A DNA stretch of 64,000 nt from contig CAUDQR010000003.1 of the NCBI GenBank assembly GCA_958451615.1, positions 62,001 through 126,000 on the forward strand. The letters are read 5' to 3'. The position numbers and the translations under genes are program-made. Below are positions 1-7,870 of the stretch, one piece after another (the stretch's first letter is position 1; each line of letters opens with the position of its first letter). This stretch comes from an uncultured Collinsella sp. GTDB taxonomy: Bacteria; Actinomycetota; Coriobacteriia; Coriobacteriales; Coriobacteriaceae. The notes under the pieces were generated by a model. The model ran no database searches and was not told the origin of the DNA. It worked only from the letters and a program-made list of their open reading frames with translations.

Positions 1-47
1 AACGGATCCCTTGCGCTTATTACATAGGTCGTGATCGGGCTTCACCG

Positions 48-172
48 GCACAATCGAGCGTGGATTTTCTCCCGTTTGACATCGAGCGTGGATAATCTCC
101 CACTTTTGGCGTGTTTCTGAGGCCAAAGTGGCAGATTATCCACGCTCATTCTCTAGGCGGGAGAACTATAGA
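48..172. repeat. Palindromic repeat family A, copy 1
   Basis: A hairpin with arms at 84-110 and 122-147 starts GAGCGTGGATAATCTCCC and returns as GATTATCCACGCTC. It is preceded by a half copy (GAGCGTGGATTTTCTCCC, 56-73) and followed by TTCTC..GGCGGGAGA (150-165). Related copies lie at 4186-4255 and 19004-19097. No ORF overlaps it. It is a dispersed REP-like palindrome; its function is unknown. Confidence 0.75.
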
Positions 173-178
173 GCCGAA

Positions 179-1051
179 CTACTCGGGCCAGGCCAAAGTA
201 GACCCATAGAGCGGCTCCCCCTTGGTGCAGGGGTAGCGACTCAAGTAACACGACGATAGCAAGTCGAAGAAATAAGTCATGGCATATTTCGAATAAACGC
301 CGAGTCGGTCAATTCCGTTTCCCGCATTACCAAGACGATATACACGGTCAAAAGACCTCGATTTGTCATCGTTGCTAAACGCAGTAATTAGAATCTTCCT
401 GCCCGAACGGCAATCAAGATACTCACGCGCCTGTGACGCAAATAGCCCGGAGACCGATACGAGAATTATCAATGACTGCGAAACGTCTCCCATGTTTTTC
501 AATTCCGCGACGTTAGCCCCAGCAACTATGCGAACCATCTTGCCCGCATAAAACATTTCCTGCTGAAATCGTACGAGATTGGCGCTCACATTATTGGTGC
601 ACCAGATTTCAACGTTTTTATGGCCATCAATTTCGTCGGCAAGGTGCTTAATAGCGATATCGGACACGCCGCTTTCAACCTCAGCGAACATCTCGATCAT
701 GCGAACGTCGAGCTCTGCCCTGTACTCCTCGTAGCCAAATTCCTCCTCTCGATGGCTTAAGTCGCTTGGAAAGACTGATTGAGTAAATGATTCTTTCAAA
801 TCGCTAAGAGACTGGTAGCCCAATCGATTGCAGAAACGACGAACAGCGGAACGGGTCACGAATGCATCGCGGGTTATTGCGGCAACATTGATTTCGCTCG
901 AACGCCTAATGTGAGCGATGAGATATCGAGCGATGGCGGCATCGTTTGACCCAAACTCGCTGTTGATGATGGAGCTAATGCGATTGAGCACATCGAAGTC
1001 ATTGATATTCACGTGATCCCTCTTTCCGCTCTCCTCGAAATCATGGTTCAT
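179..1051 (-). CDS. MurR/RpiR-family transcriptional regulator
   Basis: This is a sugar-phosphate-responsive DNA-binding regulator. The N-terminal ~85 residues form the RpiR helix-turn-helix (FVTRSAVRRFCNRLGYQSLSDLK marks the recognition helix region), and residues ~120-260 look like a SIS domain, which in this family binds phosphorylated sugars. Total length of 290 residues is normal. The first ATG (1051) has no visible Shine-Dalgarno, whereas a GTG at 1012 follows AAGAGGGAT at a good distance, so the true start may be the GTG (277 residues). It is divergent from the GH1/PTS pair, and a perfect 8-bp inverted repeat sits between them, so it probably controls that pair and itself. The inducer (a 6-phospho-beta-glucoside) is inferred from context only. 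Confidence 0.88.
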   Translation of the reverse strand: MNHDFEESGKRDHVNINDFDVLNRISSIINSEFGSNDAAIARYLIAHIRRSSEINVAAITRDAFVTRSAVRRFCNRLGYQSLSDLKESFTQSVFPSDLSHREEEFGYEEYRAELDVRMIEMFAEVESGVSDIAIKHLADEIDGHKNVEIWCTNNVSANLVRFQQEMFYAGKMVRIVAGANVAELKNMGDVSQSLIILVSVSGLFASQAREYLDCRSGRKILITAFSNDDKSRSFDRVYRLGNAGNGIDRLGVYSKYAMTYFFDLLSSCYLSRYPCTKGEPLYGSTLAWPE

Positions 1052-1054
1052 TTA

Positions 1055-1092
1055 TTGAATCAAACAGCTTTGGTCGTTCTCCTATGATTCAA
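1055..1092. promoter_or_regulatory. Candidate RpiR operator between divergent genes
   Basis: TTGAATCA (1055-1062) and TGATTCAA (1085-1092) are perfect reverse complements spaced 30 bp (about three helical turns) apart in the divergent intergenic region. A TTGACG hexamer follows at 1098-1103. Operator function is inferred from position and symmetry. Confidence 0.5.
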
Positions 1093-1163
1093 ATCAGTTG
1101 ACGTCATCTTAATCGTAATTCCGCCACACGTATCCACCGTGTTGAATGATGGAAAGGGGATTC

Positions 1164-2582
1164 ATGGGCAACGTGAACAACATGCCGTTTCTCTGGGGTT
1201 CCGCCACGGCGTCTTATCAGTGCGAGGGTGCCTGGAACGAAGACGGCAAAGGCCTTGGCGAGTGGGATTTCTTTAGCCACACAAGCAATAAGAACATCAA
1301 CCATGTTGACGGTGATGTATCTTGCGACTTCTACCATCGCTATGAAGAAGATATCCGCATGATGAAAGAAGGCGGACAAAACACCTATCGCTTCTCTCTT
1401 TCATGGAGTCGAATCATCCCCACGGGTATCGGCGAAGTGAATGAAGAGGGTATCGATTTTTATAATCGGGTCATTGATTGTTGCCTCGAAAATGGCATAG
1501 AGCCCAACGTTACGCTGTTCCATTACGATCTACCATTCACGCTTGCTTGCAAAGGCGGATGGCTGAACAACGACATGGCAGAGTGGTTCTGCAAATACGC
1601 CAAGATTTGCTTTGAGCGCTTTGGAGACCGCGTCAAAATCTGGGCTACCGTTAACGAGCCGCATTTCTACAGCTACTGCGTAAACATGTTGGGCAACTAT
1701 CCCCCCAATCGATCGCTCGACGTTCAGTCGTACATGCAGTTTCAGTACAACCTGATGCGCGCGAGCGCACTCGCAGTCCGAACATATCGTCAAATGGGCT
1801 ACGACGGCATCATCGGCGCCGTCCACGATGGCGGCGTTGTCGAACTCGACCCGGCAACCGAGCACCCTGATGACGTATTTCGATACGCAGACTTTTTCGC
1901 CAATCGCATGATTCTGGCACCAGCGCTTCAGGGTCAACTGCCGCCAGAAATGGACGAAATCCTTGAAAAACTTGGCGTCTCGCTCTATCGATCCCCAAAT
2001 GACGTAGAAGAATTCAGAGACGGTAAAGTCGATTTTATTGGACTCAACGTGTATTGCCGAGAGTATGTAACCGACTGGCACGGTGGAGAGCTTGCCGTTT
2101 CGGCGAACAATAAGGGCGGTTTGAGCAAAAAGGTCGAAGGAAAATGCATTGCGCCCTTGTTTGAAAGCGCCCGCGACAGCAATGTTCCCCGCAATAAATG
2201 GGGTCGCGAAATACTCCCAGGTTGCATGTATTCAACCATCATGGATGTCCACGAGCGCTATGACGCGCCCCGCATCTTTATTACGGAAAACGGACATGGC
2301 GCCTATGAGCAACCAGACGCAGACGGAATGATCCACGATGATGACCGCATCGAGCTTCTGGGCCAGTTCATCGAGCACATGATGAGGGCTAAGCGCGACG
2401 GCGCGCGCGTTGAGGGCTACTACCTCTGGTCGACGATGGATCTGTATAGCTGGATCAACGGCTACGAAAAACGATACGGACTTGTCCATATCGACTTCGA
2501 GAACAATCTGGAGCGCACCCCCAAAAAGAGCTGGTATTGGTACCGAGACCTTATCTCGAAGTATCAGGAGCAGGAAGGTTAG
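1164..2582 (+). CDS. GH1 6-phospho-beta-glucosidase
   Basis: This cytoplasmic family 1 glycoside hydrolase should cleave PTS-imported phospho-beta-glucosides to glucose 6-phosphate and aglycone or sugar. The acid/base Glu lies in TVNEP (E165) and the nucleophile Glu in ITENG (E375). The C-terminal stretch DLYSWINGYEKRYG has Ser where plain beta-glucosidases carry Glu (FEW), together with Lys and Tyr, as expected for the 6-phosphate pocket. The ATG at 1164 is chosen because GGAAAGGGG (1151-1159) sits just upstream; an in-frame ATG at 1146 would add six residues but overlaps that site. Length is 472 residues, typical for the family. The EIIBC gene starts 9 bp after its stop, so the two form an operon. 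Confidence 0.92.
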   Translation: MGNVNNMPFLWGSATASYQCEGAWNEDGKGLGEWDFFSHTSNKNINHVDGDVSCDFYHRYEEDIRMMKEGGQNTYRFSLSWSRIIPTGIGEVNEEGIDFYNRVIDCCLENGIEPNVTLFHYDLPFTLACKGGWLNNDMAEWFCKYAKICFERFGDRVKIWATVNEPHFYSYCVNMLGNYPPNRSLDVQSYMQFQYNLMRASALAVRTYRQMGYDGIIGAVHDGGVVELDPATEHPDDVFRYADFFANRMILAPALQGQLPPEMDEILEKLGVSLYRSPNDVEEFRDGKVDFIGLNVYCREYVTDWHGGELAVSANNKGGLSKKVEGKCIAPLFESARDSNVPRNKWGREILPGCMYSTIMDVHERYDAPRIFITENGHGAYEQPDADGMIHDDDRIELLGQFIEHMMRAKRDGARVEGYYLWSTMDLYSWINGYEKRYGLVHIDFENNLERTPKKSWYWYRDLISKYQEQEG

Positions 2583-2591
2583 GAGAAAGAG

Positions 2592-3992
2592 ATGAAATAT
2601 CAGGCAATGTCCGAAACAGTCCTAAAGGCTGTTGGCGGCAAAGAGAACATTACATCGGTAACTCATTGTGCGACGCGCCTTCGCATCGACGCACGAGACA
2701 CCTCGATCATCGATCTCCAACTCGCCAAATCGGCCGATCAGGCGCTCGGGGCAGTAGTCAGCGGTGGCCAGCTTCAGGTGATCATCGGCCCCAACGTCAC
2801 CGAGGCTTACAACGACTTCCTCGACTTCGCGGGAATCGAAGTCGGCGGTGGCACGGTTGCCGACGATGCCCAAACCGCCAAAGACCTTGCAGAAGGCATT
2901 AAAAGCGGTAACACCGCCATGGGCTTGATTGAGAAATTCGGGAACGTCTCTGCACGGGTATTCATGCCCATCGTCCCGGCGCTCATCGTTGGCGGACTCA
3001 TTCTTTCGATCAAGAATCTCCTGGTCAATTATTGCGGATTGAGCACCGATAGCGGAACCGCCCAGGTCCTGTTGGCGATCTTTAGCGCTTCGTTTAGCTT
3101 CTTACCTGTTTATCTTGGTTATCAGCTCGCGGCCGTCATGAAGATGCAGCCCATCATGGGCGCATTGCTGGGCGCGATCATGATCAGCTCGTCCATTAGC
3201 GGTGCCGAGGGTCTCGACTTTCTTGGTATTCCCATCCCGACGAACGACTATTCGAGTACGGTAGTGCCCATCGTACTGGGCGTTGTATTCATGTACTTTG
3301 TCGACCGCGGCCTTCAGAAGATCATTCCCGACGTTACCAAACTGTTCTTGAAGCCGCTGCTCACCATGATCATCGTCGTGCCCGTCGAGCTGATTATCCT
3401 TGGCCCCGCCGGCAGCATGATGGGCTACGCGCTGAGCGATGCCGTCACGTGGCTTATGGACAACGTGGCATTTATCGCTACTCCGATCCTGGCAGCCCTT
3501 AACCCCTATTTCGTCATGCTCGGTCTCGATAAGGCTTACATCGCAATCGAAGTTACGAGCCTGGCGCAGCTCGGTTGGGCACCCATTATCTTTGGATTCA
3601 TCTCGAACCTCTGCATTGGCGGCACGAGCCTCGCCCTGGCAACTGCTATGAAGGGAAACAAAGAGAAGAGGGGTATGGTCACCACGGTTGCCGTCACCGC
3701 ACTCTGTGGCGTAACCGAGCCCGCGTTCTACGGTTGCCTCATCGAGCGTCCCCGCCTGCTTGTCGGCACGGCAATCGGCGCGCTCTGCGCTGGACTCCCT
3801 GCAGGCATCTTTGTTCTGAAAGAGTATGTTGCGGGAGCATGCCCCGGCCTTCTTTCGGCACTCATCTTTATCGCTCCCGATGGGTCCATGGGCAACTTCG
3901 TGCTGGCATGCGTTGTCGCCATCGTCGCCATCGTCGTCTCCTTCATCGCCGCACGCGTGATCATCAAGAAGAACCCCAGCTATATTGAGTAG
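2592..3992 (+). CDS. PTS beta-glucoside-type EIIBC permease
   Basis: This membrane permease of the glucose/glucoside PTS superfamily phosphorylates a sugar during uptake. EIIB occupies residues ~1-90 with the phosphorylated Cys26 in THCATRLR; EIIC occupies ~105-460 with about ten membrane segments and the GVTEPAFYG signature. No EIIA domain follows EIIC, so a separate IIA must donate phosphate, and none is in this window. The start follows GGAGAAAGAG. It lies directly behind the 6-phospho-beta-glucosidase, which points to a beta-glucoside such as cellobiose, arbutin or salicin; the exact sugar cannot be read from the sequence. A strong hairpin terminator follows. Confidence 0.92.
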   Translation: MKYQAMSETVLKAVGGKENITSVTHCATRLRIDARDTSIIDLQLAKSADQALGAVVSGGQLQVIIGPNVTEAYNDFLDFAGIEVGGGTVADDAQTAKDLAEGIKSGNTAMGLIEKFGNVSARVFMPIVPALIVGGLILSIKNLLVNYCGLSTDSGTAQVLLAIFSASFSFLPVYLGYQLAAVMKMQPIMGALLGAIMISSSISGAEGLDFLGIPIPTNDYSSTVVPIVLGVVFMYFVDRGLQKIIPDVTKLFLKPLLTMIIVVPVELIILGPAGSMMGYALSDAVTWLMDNVAFIATPILAALNPYFVMLGLDKAYIAIEVTSLAQLGWAPIIFGFISNLCIGGTSLALATAMKGNKEKRGMVTTVAVTALCGVTEPAFYGCLIERPRLLVGTAIGALCAGLPAGIFVLKEYVAGACPGLLSALIFIAPDGSMGNFVLACVVAIVAIVVSFIAARVIIKKNPSYIE

Positions 3993-4093
3993 ATGCCCGC
4001 TGTTTGCATTGGGGACATCCTCGGCAGACCATTAGCAAGAACCCAAGAAGTTCCTTAGGAGCTCGATCAATCCATTCGGATTCCTGAGGCACA

Positions 4094-4133
4094 AACGACC
4101 CCGATTCCACAATGAAATCGGGGTCGTTGTTTC
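4094..4133 (+). terminator. Rho-independent terminator after the PTS gene
   Basis: AACGACCCCGATT (4094-4106) pairs perfectly with AATCGGGGTCGTT (4116-4128) around a 9-nt loop, followed by GTTTC. Confidence 0.85.
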
Positions 4134-4185
4134 TAAAGCCGTCGATAGACAATCGGTGTTTACCTTAGCTCCCTATCCAAGTTAA

Positions 4186-4255
4186 TTATCCACGCTCGTT
4201 CTCCGGTCGGGAGATTTTCTTCGCTCGCGTATCCAGAAATCCACGCTCGAGCAGG
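4186..4255. repeat. Palindromic repeat family A, copy 2 (partial)
   Basis: ATTATCCACGCTC followed by GTTCTCCGGTCGGGAGA matches the right half of the copy at 48-172, and AAATCCACGCTCGA (about 4239-4252) matches the complement of its left half. The two copies bracket the whole beta-glucoside locus. Confidence 0.65.
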
Positions 4256-4284
4256 ACATCCAGATCCGCGCCCGCCCTTGTCTC

Positions 4285-4331
4285 GATCTGTAACAGCAAG
4301 AGGCCTATTCCGCTTCTACATGTTACAGATC
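4285..4331. repeat. 47-bp palindrome family B, copy 1
   Basis: GATCTGTAACAG at the left end and TGTTACAGATC at the right end are inverted. The centre is AAGAGGCCTATTCCGCTTC. The second copy lies exactly 80 bp downstream and has the same length. Confidence 0.7.
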
Positions 4332-4364
4332 AAGATATTCCTAAAACACCCTAAGTTTCATCTC

Positions 4365-4411
4365 AATCTGTAACAGTTAGATGCCGAATATCGGTCTTGG
4401 TGTTACAGATT
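4365..4411. repeat. 47-bp palindrome family B, copy 2
   Basis: AATCTGTAACAG and TGTTACAGATT form the ends. Length is identical to copy 1, with a related but diverged centre (TAGATGCCGAATATCGGTCT). The 3993-4524 stretch holds no gene: only the PTS terminator, a family A fragment, these two palindromes and the tRNA-Thr terminator. Confidence 0.7.
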
Positions 4412-4486
4412 TAGACAAACTGGAGGACGAGACAAACCAAAAACGGGATGGGCGCTAACCCGATGGCGCACCACCTAAATAGAAAC

Positions 4487-4514
4487 GGGCCCTGTCCCAC
4501 AAGGAACAGAGCCC
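4487..4514 (-). terminator. Terminator of tRNA-Thr
   Basis: GGGCCCTGTCCC and GGAACAGAGCCC form a near-perfect stem around ACAA. Read on the minus strand it directly follows tRNA-Thr and runs into CGTTTCTATTT. Confidence 0.65.
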
Positions 4515-4524
4515 GAAACTCTCA

Positions 4525-4599
4525 TGGAGCCAGTGACAGGAATCGAACCTGCAACCCACTGATTACAAATCAGTTGCGCTACCGTTGCGCCACACTGGC
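4525..4599 (-). tRNA. tRNA-Thr (UGU)
   Basis: Cloverleaf of 75 nt: acceptor GCCAGTG pairs with CACTGGC, anticodon stem ACTGA/TCAGT encloses loop TTTGTAA (anticodon TGT), and the T-arm reads GGTTCGATTCC. The 3' CCA is encoded (4525-4527). Confidence 0.96.
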
Positions 4600-4629
4600 A
4601 CACTTAGCGCTTTCGCGCGAAGCCAGTTA

Positions 4630-4658
4630 AGAATAAAGGAATTGCGGACGAGGCGCAA
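4630..4658 (-). promoter_or_regulatory. Possible promoter of tRNA-Thr
   Basis: On the minus strand TTGCGC (4658-4653) and TATTCT (4635-4630) are separated by 17 nt and end about 30 nt before the tRNA 5' end. Confidence 0.45.
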
Positions 4659-4754
4659 CAGGCCGCACGGCGATATACAAATATGCAAAATCCAGCAACA
4701 GCGCATACCAGGCCCGTTCATTTCTGTCAGCGCGCCCTCAATCTTAAAACCATT

Positions 4755-4810
4755 CGCCAGAACGAATAGTTTTAATTACAATTGGCTATATAAAACTATT
4801 CGTTTTGGCG
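4755..4810. promoter_or_regulatory. 20-bp inverted repeat, likely autoregulatory operator
   Basis: The arm at 4755-4774 (CGCCAGAACGAATAGTTTTA) matches the reverse complement of the arm at 4791-4810 in 19 of 20 positions, with a 16-bp AT-rich spacer. The right arm ends at the edge of the Shine-Dalgarno of the next gene. The left arm itself holds a smaller ATTCG/CGAAT repeat. Such placement is typical of autorepressed toxin-antitoxin-like genes; binding is inferred. Confidence 0.65.
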
Positions 4811-4822
4811 AAGGGTTTCGCG

Positions 4823-6163
4823 ATGTTGACTACAAAGGAAGCAGCCGAGCTGCTCGGCATCACCCCGCGCAGGGTGCAGGAGCTCATTAAGAACGGCGCG
4901 CTGACCGCCCGCAAGGCTTCTGGCGTGTGGCTTATCGACAAAGACAGCGTAGACACGCGACTCCGCTCCGCAACCAAAAGAGGGGGACGGCCTCGTCGCG
5001 GGCATGGGAAAAGCGAAATCGCATTTACCCTCATGAACCGCACGCACGAAGTAGCCCAGCTGGTCTACAGCAGATCACGGAAAGACTTCACCCACATCGG
5101 CGCCGACGTCGATCGTGCCTACGCCCCTATTGGAGTTTTTGCTCCCAGCAAACCTGTATCGCTCGACTCCTTCCGCATCTGGTGGCGCGGCCGCGGTATC
5201 CCGCTCGCACGCATTGGGCTAACCTCCCTGCTTGCAGAAGCCGCAGTCGATGTTCCCGATGAACTCGTACAGCGAAATCTCGGCCTCTCCCTATCCGACC
5301 AGTATTGGATTAGACCCCAAGATTCCGGTCTCGCCTGGGAGGATATCAACTTCTTCAATAACGCCTTTGATGACGTCTCGCTGTCCATTGCGCCCTTTGC
5401 CCCAGAGGGAAAAGCGGCTGCCGCAAAGCCCGATAACACCTCGGACGGCAATCTTCAAAAGTACTGGACGTGCGAGGGCGGGCGTCGAATTCTGCATAAG
5501 GCAGGAGCGCACCTGAACCAAGAACCTTATAACGAGCTGGTGGCGACCGCGCTCCACCGGCGCATCCTAAACGCCTGCGATTATGTGCCTTACTCGCTCG
5601 AGGGCACGGGCACTTCCGCCATGAGCATATGCGATGTCTTCTTAACTGATGAAGAAGAGTATGTCCCTGCGTTCTATGTAAACCAGCACGCAAACGCAGA
5701 TGAACGGCTAACCGACTACGAGCGATATGTAGCAAACTGCGAGGAGCTCGGGGTGACAGGCGTTAAGGATGCCCTTGACCGCATGATCGTGTGCGACGAC
5801 ATCATCGCCAACTACGATCGTCATTGGCGCAACTTCGGCCTCGTGCGAAACGTCAACTCACTGGCCTGCAGACCAGCTCCCATCTTCGATTCGGGTTCAT
5901 CGCTCTGGTGCAACATATCTCTGGAGGAGCTTCGGGCAGGAGAGCACAGTTTTGCCAGCGCGCAGTTCCATTCAAGTCCCGCGAAACAAATGTTGCTTGT
6001 TGAGGATATGAACTGGTTTGACGGGGACAAACTCGAAGGTTTTGTCGACGAGGCGATCGAGATTCTGTCTAAAAACGATGCCCTAGCAGCGAGACTGCCT
6101 TATCTAAAAGAGGCGCTAACGTGGCGCCTCGAAAGAATGATCAACATCGCTGAATGGAGTTAG
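4823..6163 (+). CDS. HipA-like kinase with N-terminal excisionase-type HTH
   Basis: Residues ~1-47 (LTTKEAAELLGITPRRVQ then a short wing) form a MerR/excisionase-type DNA-binding domain. A basic linker (KRGGRPRRGHGK) leads to a HipA-related kinase. The catalytic loop is NYDRHWRNFG (D332, N337) and the metal-binding Asp is in PIFDSGS (D356). The N-terminal subdomain-1 of classical HipA is not evident; instead there is a segment ending LSLSDQYWIRP around residues 150-160. The ATG at 4823 is preferred over a TTG at 4805 because GAAGGG lies 7 nt upstream. There is no separate antitoxin gene, so the fused HTH may repress its own promoter at the adjacent 20-bp inverted repeat. The substrate is unknown. 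It stands alone between tRNA-Thr and a convergent operon. Confidence 0.8.
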   Translation: MLTTKEAAELLGITPRRVQELIKNGALTARKASGVWLIDKDSVDTRLRSATKRGGRPRRGHGKSEIAFTLMNRTHEVAQLVYSRSRKDFTHIGADVDRAYAPIGVFAPSKPVSLDSFRIWWRGRGIPLARIGLTSLLAEAAVDVPDELVQRNLGLSLSDQYWIRPQDSGLAWEDINFFNNAFDDVSLSIAPFAPEGKAAAAKPDNTSDGNLQKYWTCEGGRRILHKAGAHLNQEPYNELVATALHRRILNACDYVPYSLEGTGTSAMSICDVFLTDEEEYVPAFYVNQHANADERLTDYERYVANCEELGVTGVKDALDRMIVCDDIIANYDRHWRNFGLVRNVNSLACRPAPIFDSGSSLWCNISLEELRAGEHSFASAQFHSSPAKQMLLVEDMNWFDGDKLEGFVDEAIEILSKNDALAARLPYLKEALTWRLERMINIAEWS

Positions 6164-6189
6164 CGAGGCAGCATTGCCCGTCAGCTCCC

Positions 6190-6867
6190 CTATCTCCCAC
6201 GCAACGCCTTGAGCTTGGCCAGGGCCTCGGGGCTCAGGCGGCTGCCCAGGGTCATCTTGATCTGCGGAGCTTCCTCTGCCTCGTGAACGTCGTTATCGAT
6301 CTGTTTGATCTCGTCCACCAGCATACGGCTCGAGATGCGCGTGACGCCCTTGCCCATGACGACAGCCTGGATCGTGCCGTCGCTCGATACCACGGAGCAC
6401 GCGCGGCCTTCCTCACGTGCCTCGATGCAGAGCTTCTGCACCACGGTGTCGGCCGATACGCCCGTCGGCGAGAACTCGATGCGCACGCCGCGAGCAGGCA
6501 GGTTGGGACGCTCGTTGGAGATATTGCCCGCGCCGTCGAACACGATCACGGCCTCGTAGCGGCCCTGGGCAAAGGCGGCGACGTCGTTGATGAGGGCGGT
6601 GCGCGCCATATCGTGAACGTCGCTGGAATACGGATCGTCGGAATGGTCGTACACGAGCTTTTCGTAGCGCGGCGTGCAGTGGATCACGTTGTAACCGTCG
6701 ACCACCAACAGCTCGGGCTTATTGGAGTGCACCGTCGAGACCGGGTCGGCGATGGCCTGCGCAAACGCATTGCCGCCCACGCCATAGGTCGCGGCCGAAA
6801 CAATCGGCTTGGCCGAGCCCTCGCCAAAGCGCTTGGCTTTGGACTTGGCACGGTTCTTTTTGGACAT
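6190..6867 (-). CDS. yacP: YacP/Rae1-type NYN-domain RNase
   Basis: This NYN (PIN-like) endoribonuclease-family protein is related to Bacillus YacP/Rae1, which cleaves mRNA on the ribosome. A basic N-terminal tail (~25 residues) precedes the nuclease fold, with acidic metal-ligand candidates in LLVVDGYNVIH, VIVFDGAGN and VSSDGTIQ. It starts 3 bp after the rlmB stop, a coupling commonly seen because yacP and rlmB are neighbours in Gram-positive genomes (where cysS is often adjacent, as here). Length 225 residues is slightly longer than Bacillus YacP because of the basic tail. RNA cleavage by this copy is inferred from the family. Confidence 0.85.
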   Translation of the reverse strand: MSKKNRAKSKAKRFGEGSAKPIVSAATYGVGGNAFAQAIADPVSTVHSNKPELLVVDGYNVIHCTPRYEKLVYDHSDDPYSSDVHDMARTALINDVAAFAQGRYEAVIVFDGAGNISNERPNLPARGVRIEFSPTGVSADTVVQKLCIEAREEGRACSVVSSDGTIQAVVMGKGVTRISSRMLVDEIKQIDNDVHEAEEAPQIKMTLGSRLSPEALAKLKALRGR

Positions 6868-6870
6868 GCG

Positions 6871-7791
6871 CTACTCCTCCCCCATGAGCTCGCCGGCGTT
6901 GCGGCGCAGCCACTCAAAGCACAGCGCCGTGGTCGCCTGGGCAACATTGAGGCTCTCAGTCATGCCGCGCTGGGGAAGCTTGGTCAAAAAGTCGCATTTC
7001 TCGAGCACCAGGCGCGAGATACCGTCGCCCTCGGAGCCCATGACGAGCGCCACGCGACCCTCGAAGGGAGCATCCCAGCAACTGCCTTCGGCGTGCTCGG
7101 AGGCACCGCCCACCCAAAAGCCAGCGGCCTTAAGGTCGTCGAGCGCACGGGCGATGTTGGGCACCTGCGCGATAGGCAGATGCATGACGGCGCCGGCTGA
7201 AGTTTTGTAGCTGCCCACGGTCACGCCAGCGGCACGCTTGTTGGCAATGACGACGCCGGCCGCGCCCACAACCTCGGCGGAACGCACGATGGCGCCAAAG
7301 TTGCCGTCGTCGGTCACATGGTCGAGCACGATGACGAGCGCCGGACCGTCGCCCGCGCGGTCGAGGATATCGGCGACATCGGCATAGGGGAAGTTGCCCA
7401 CCTCGAGCGCAATGCCCTGGTGAGCGCCATGGCTCGACAGCGCATCGAGCTGCGCGCGCGGCACATACTTAATGCGGACGCCCGCGGCGTTGAGGTCATC
7501 GACCAGACGAGACAGGGCGGCATCGCGCTCGCCGCCCTCGGCGATGAGCGCGCACTTGACGGGAAAGCCGGTACGCAGCGCCTCGGCGGCAGCACGGCGG
7601 CCTTCGATAAACTCGCCCTTGGAGACCTGAACGTTGTCGCGGTTGCGATCTCGCTGCGGACGCGCAGCCTGGGCTTGGGAGCGCTCGCGCTGGCCCTTGG
7701 GAGCGGCAGCGCGGTCATTGCGGCGAATCGGACGCGAGCCAGAAGCAGCCTGCTTGCCGCCACGAGGCGCACGCTTGCGATTGTCGGCCAT
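6871..7791 (-). CDS. rlmB: 23S rRNA (guanosine-2'-O)-methyltransferase RlmB
   Basis: This is a SpoU-family knotted methyltransferase that acts on the 23S rRNA P-loop guanosine. A disordered basic N-terminus (~70 residues, rich in Arg, Lys and Gln) precedes the substrate-binding domain. The three SPOUT motifs are visible: NFGAIVRSAE, ALVMGSEGDGIS and TESLNVAQA. The start at 7791 is taken because AGGAGG lies 7 nt upstream; the longer reading frame from 7812 would run through that site. Length 306 residues. It is followed directly by yacP and preceded by the cysS terminator. Confidence 0.92.
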   Translation of the reverse strand: MADNRKRAPRGGKQAASGSRPIRRNDRAAAPKGQRERSQAQAARPQRDRNRDNVQVSKGEFIEGRRAAAEALRTGFPVKCALIAEGGERDAALSRLVDDLNAAGVRIKYVPRAQLDALSSHGAHQGIALEVGNFPYADVADILDRAGDGPALVIVLDHVTDDGNFGAIVRSAEVVGAAGVVIANKRAAGVTVGSYKTSAGAVMHLPIAQVPNIARALDDLKAAGFWVGGASEHAEGSCWDAPFEGRVALVMGSEGDGISRLVLEKCDFLTKLPQRGMTESLNVAQATTALCFEWLRRNAGELMGEE

Positions 7792-7834
7792 AAAGTGACC
7801 TCCTAAATACAACTATCAAACGAAACAAAATAAA

Positions 7835-7866
7835 CGACCGCCCATGAATATTAATTCGGGCGGTCG
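7835..7866 (-). terminator. Terminator between cysS and rlmB
   Basis: CGACCGCCC (7835-7843) pairs with GGGCGGTCG (7858-7866). On the minus strand the stem is followed by TTTATTTTGTTTC, which ends the disA-ispD-ispF-cysS transcript. Confidence 0.85.
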
Positions 7867-7870
7867 GTAC

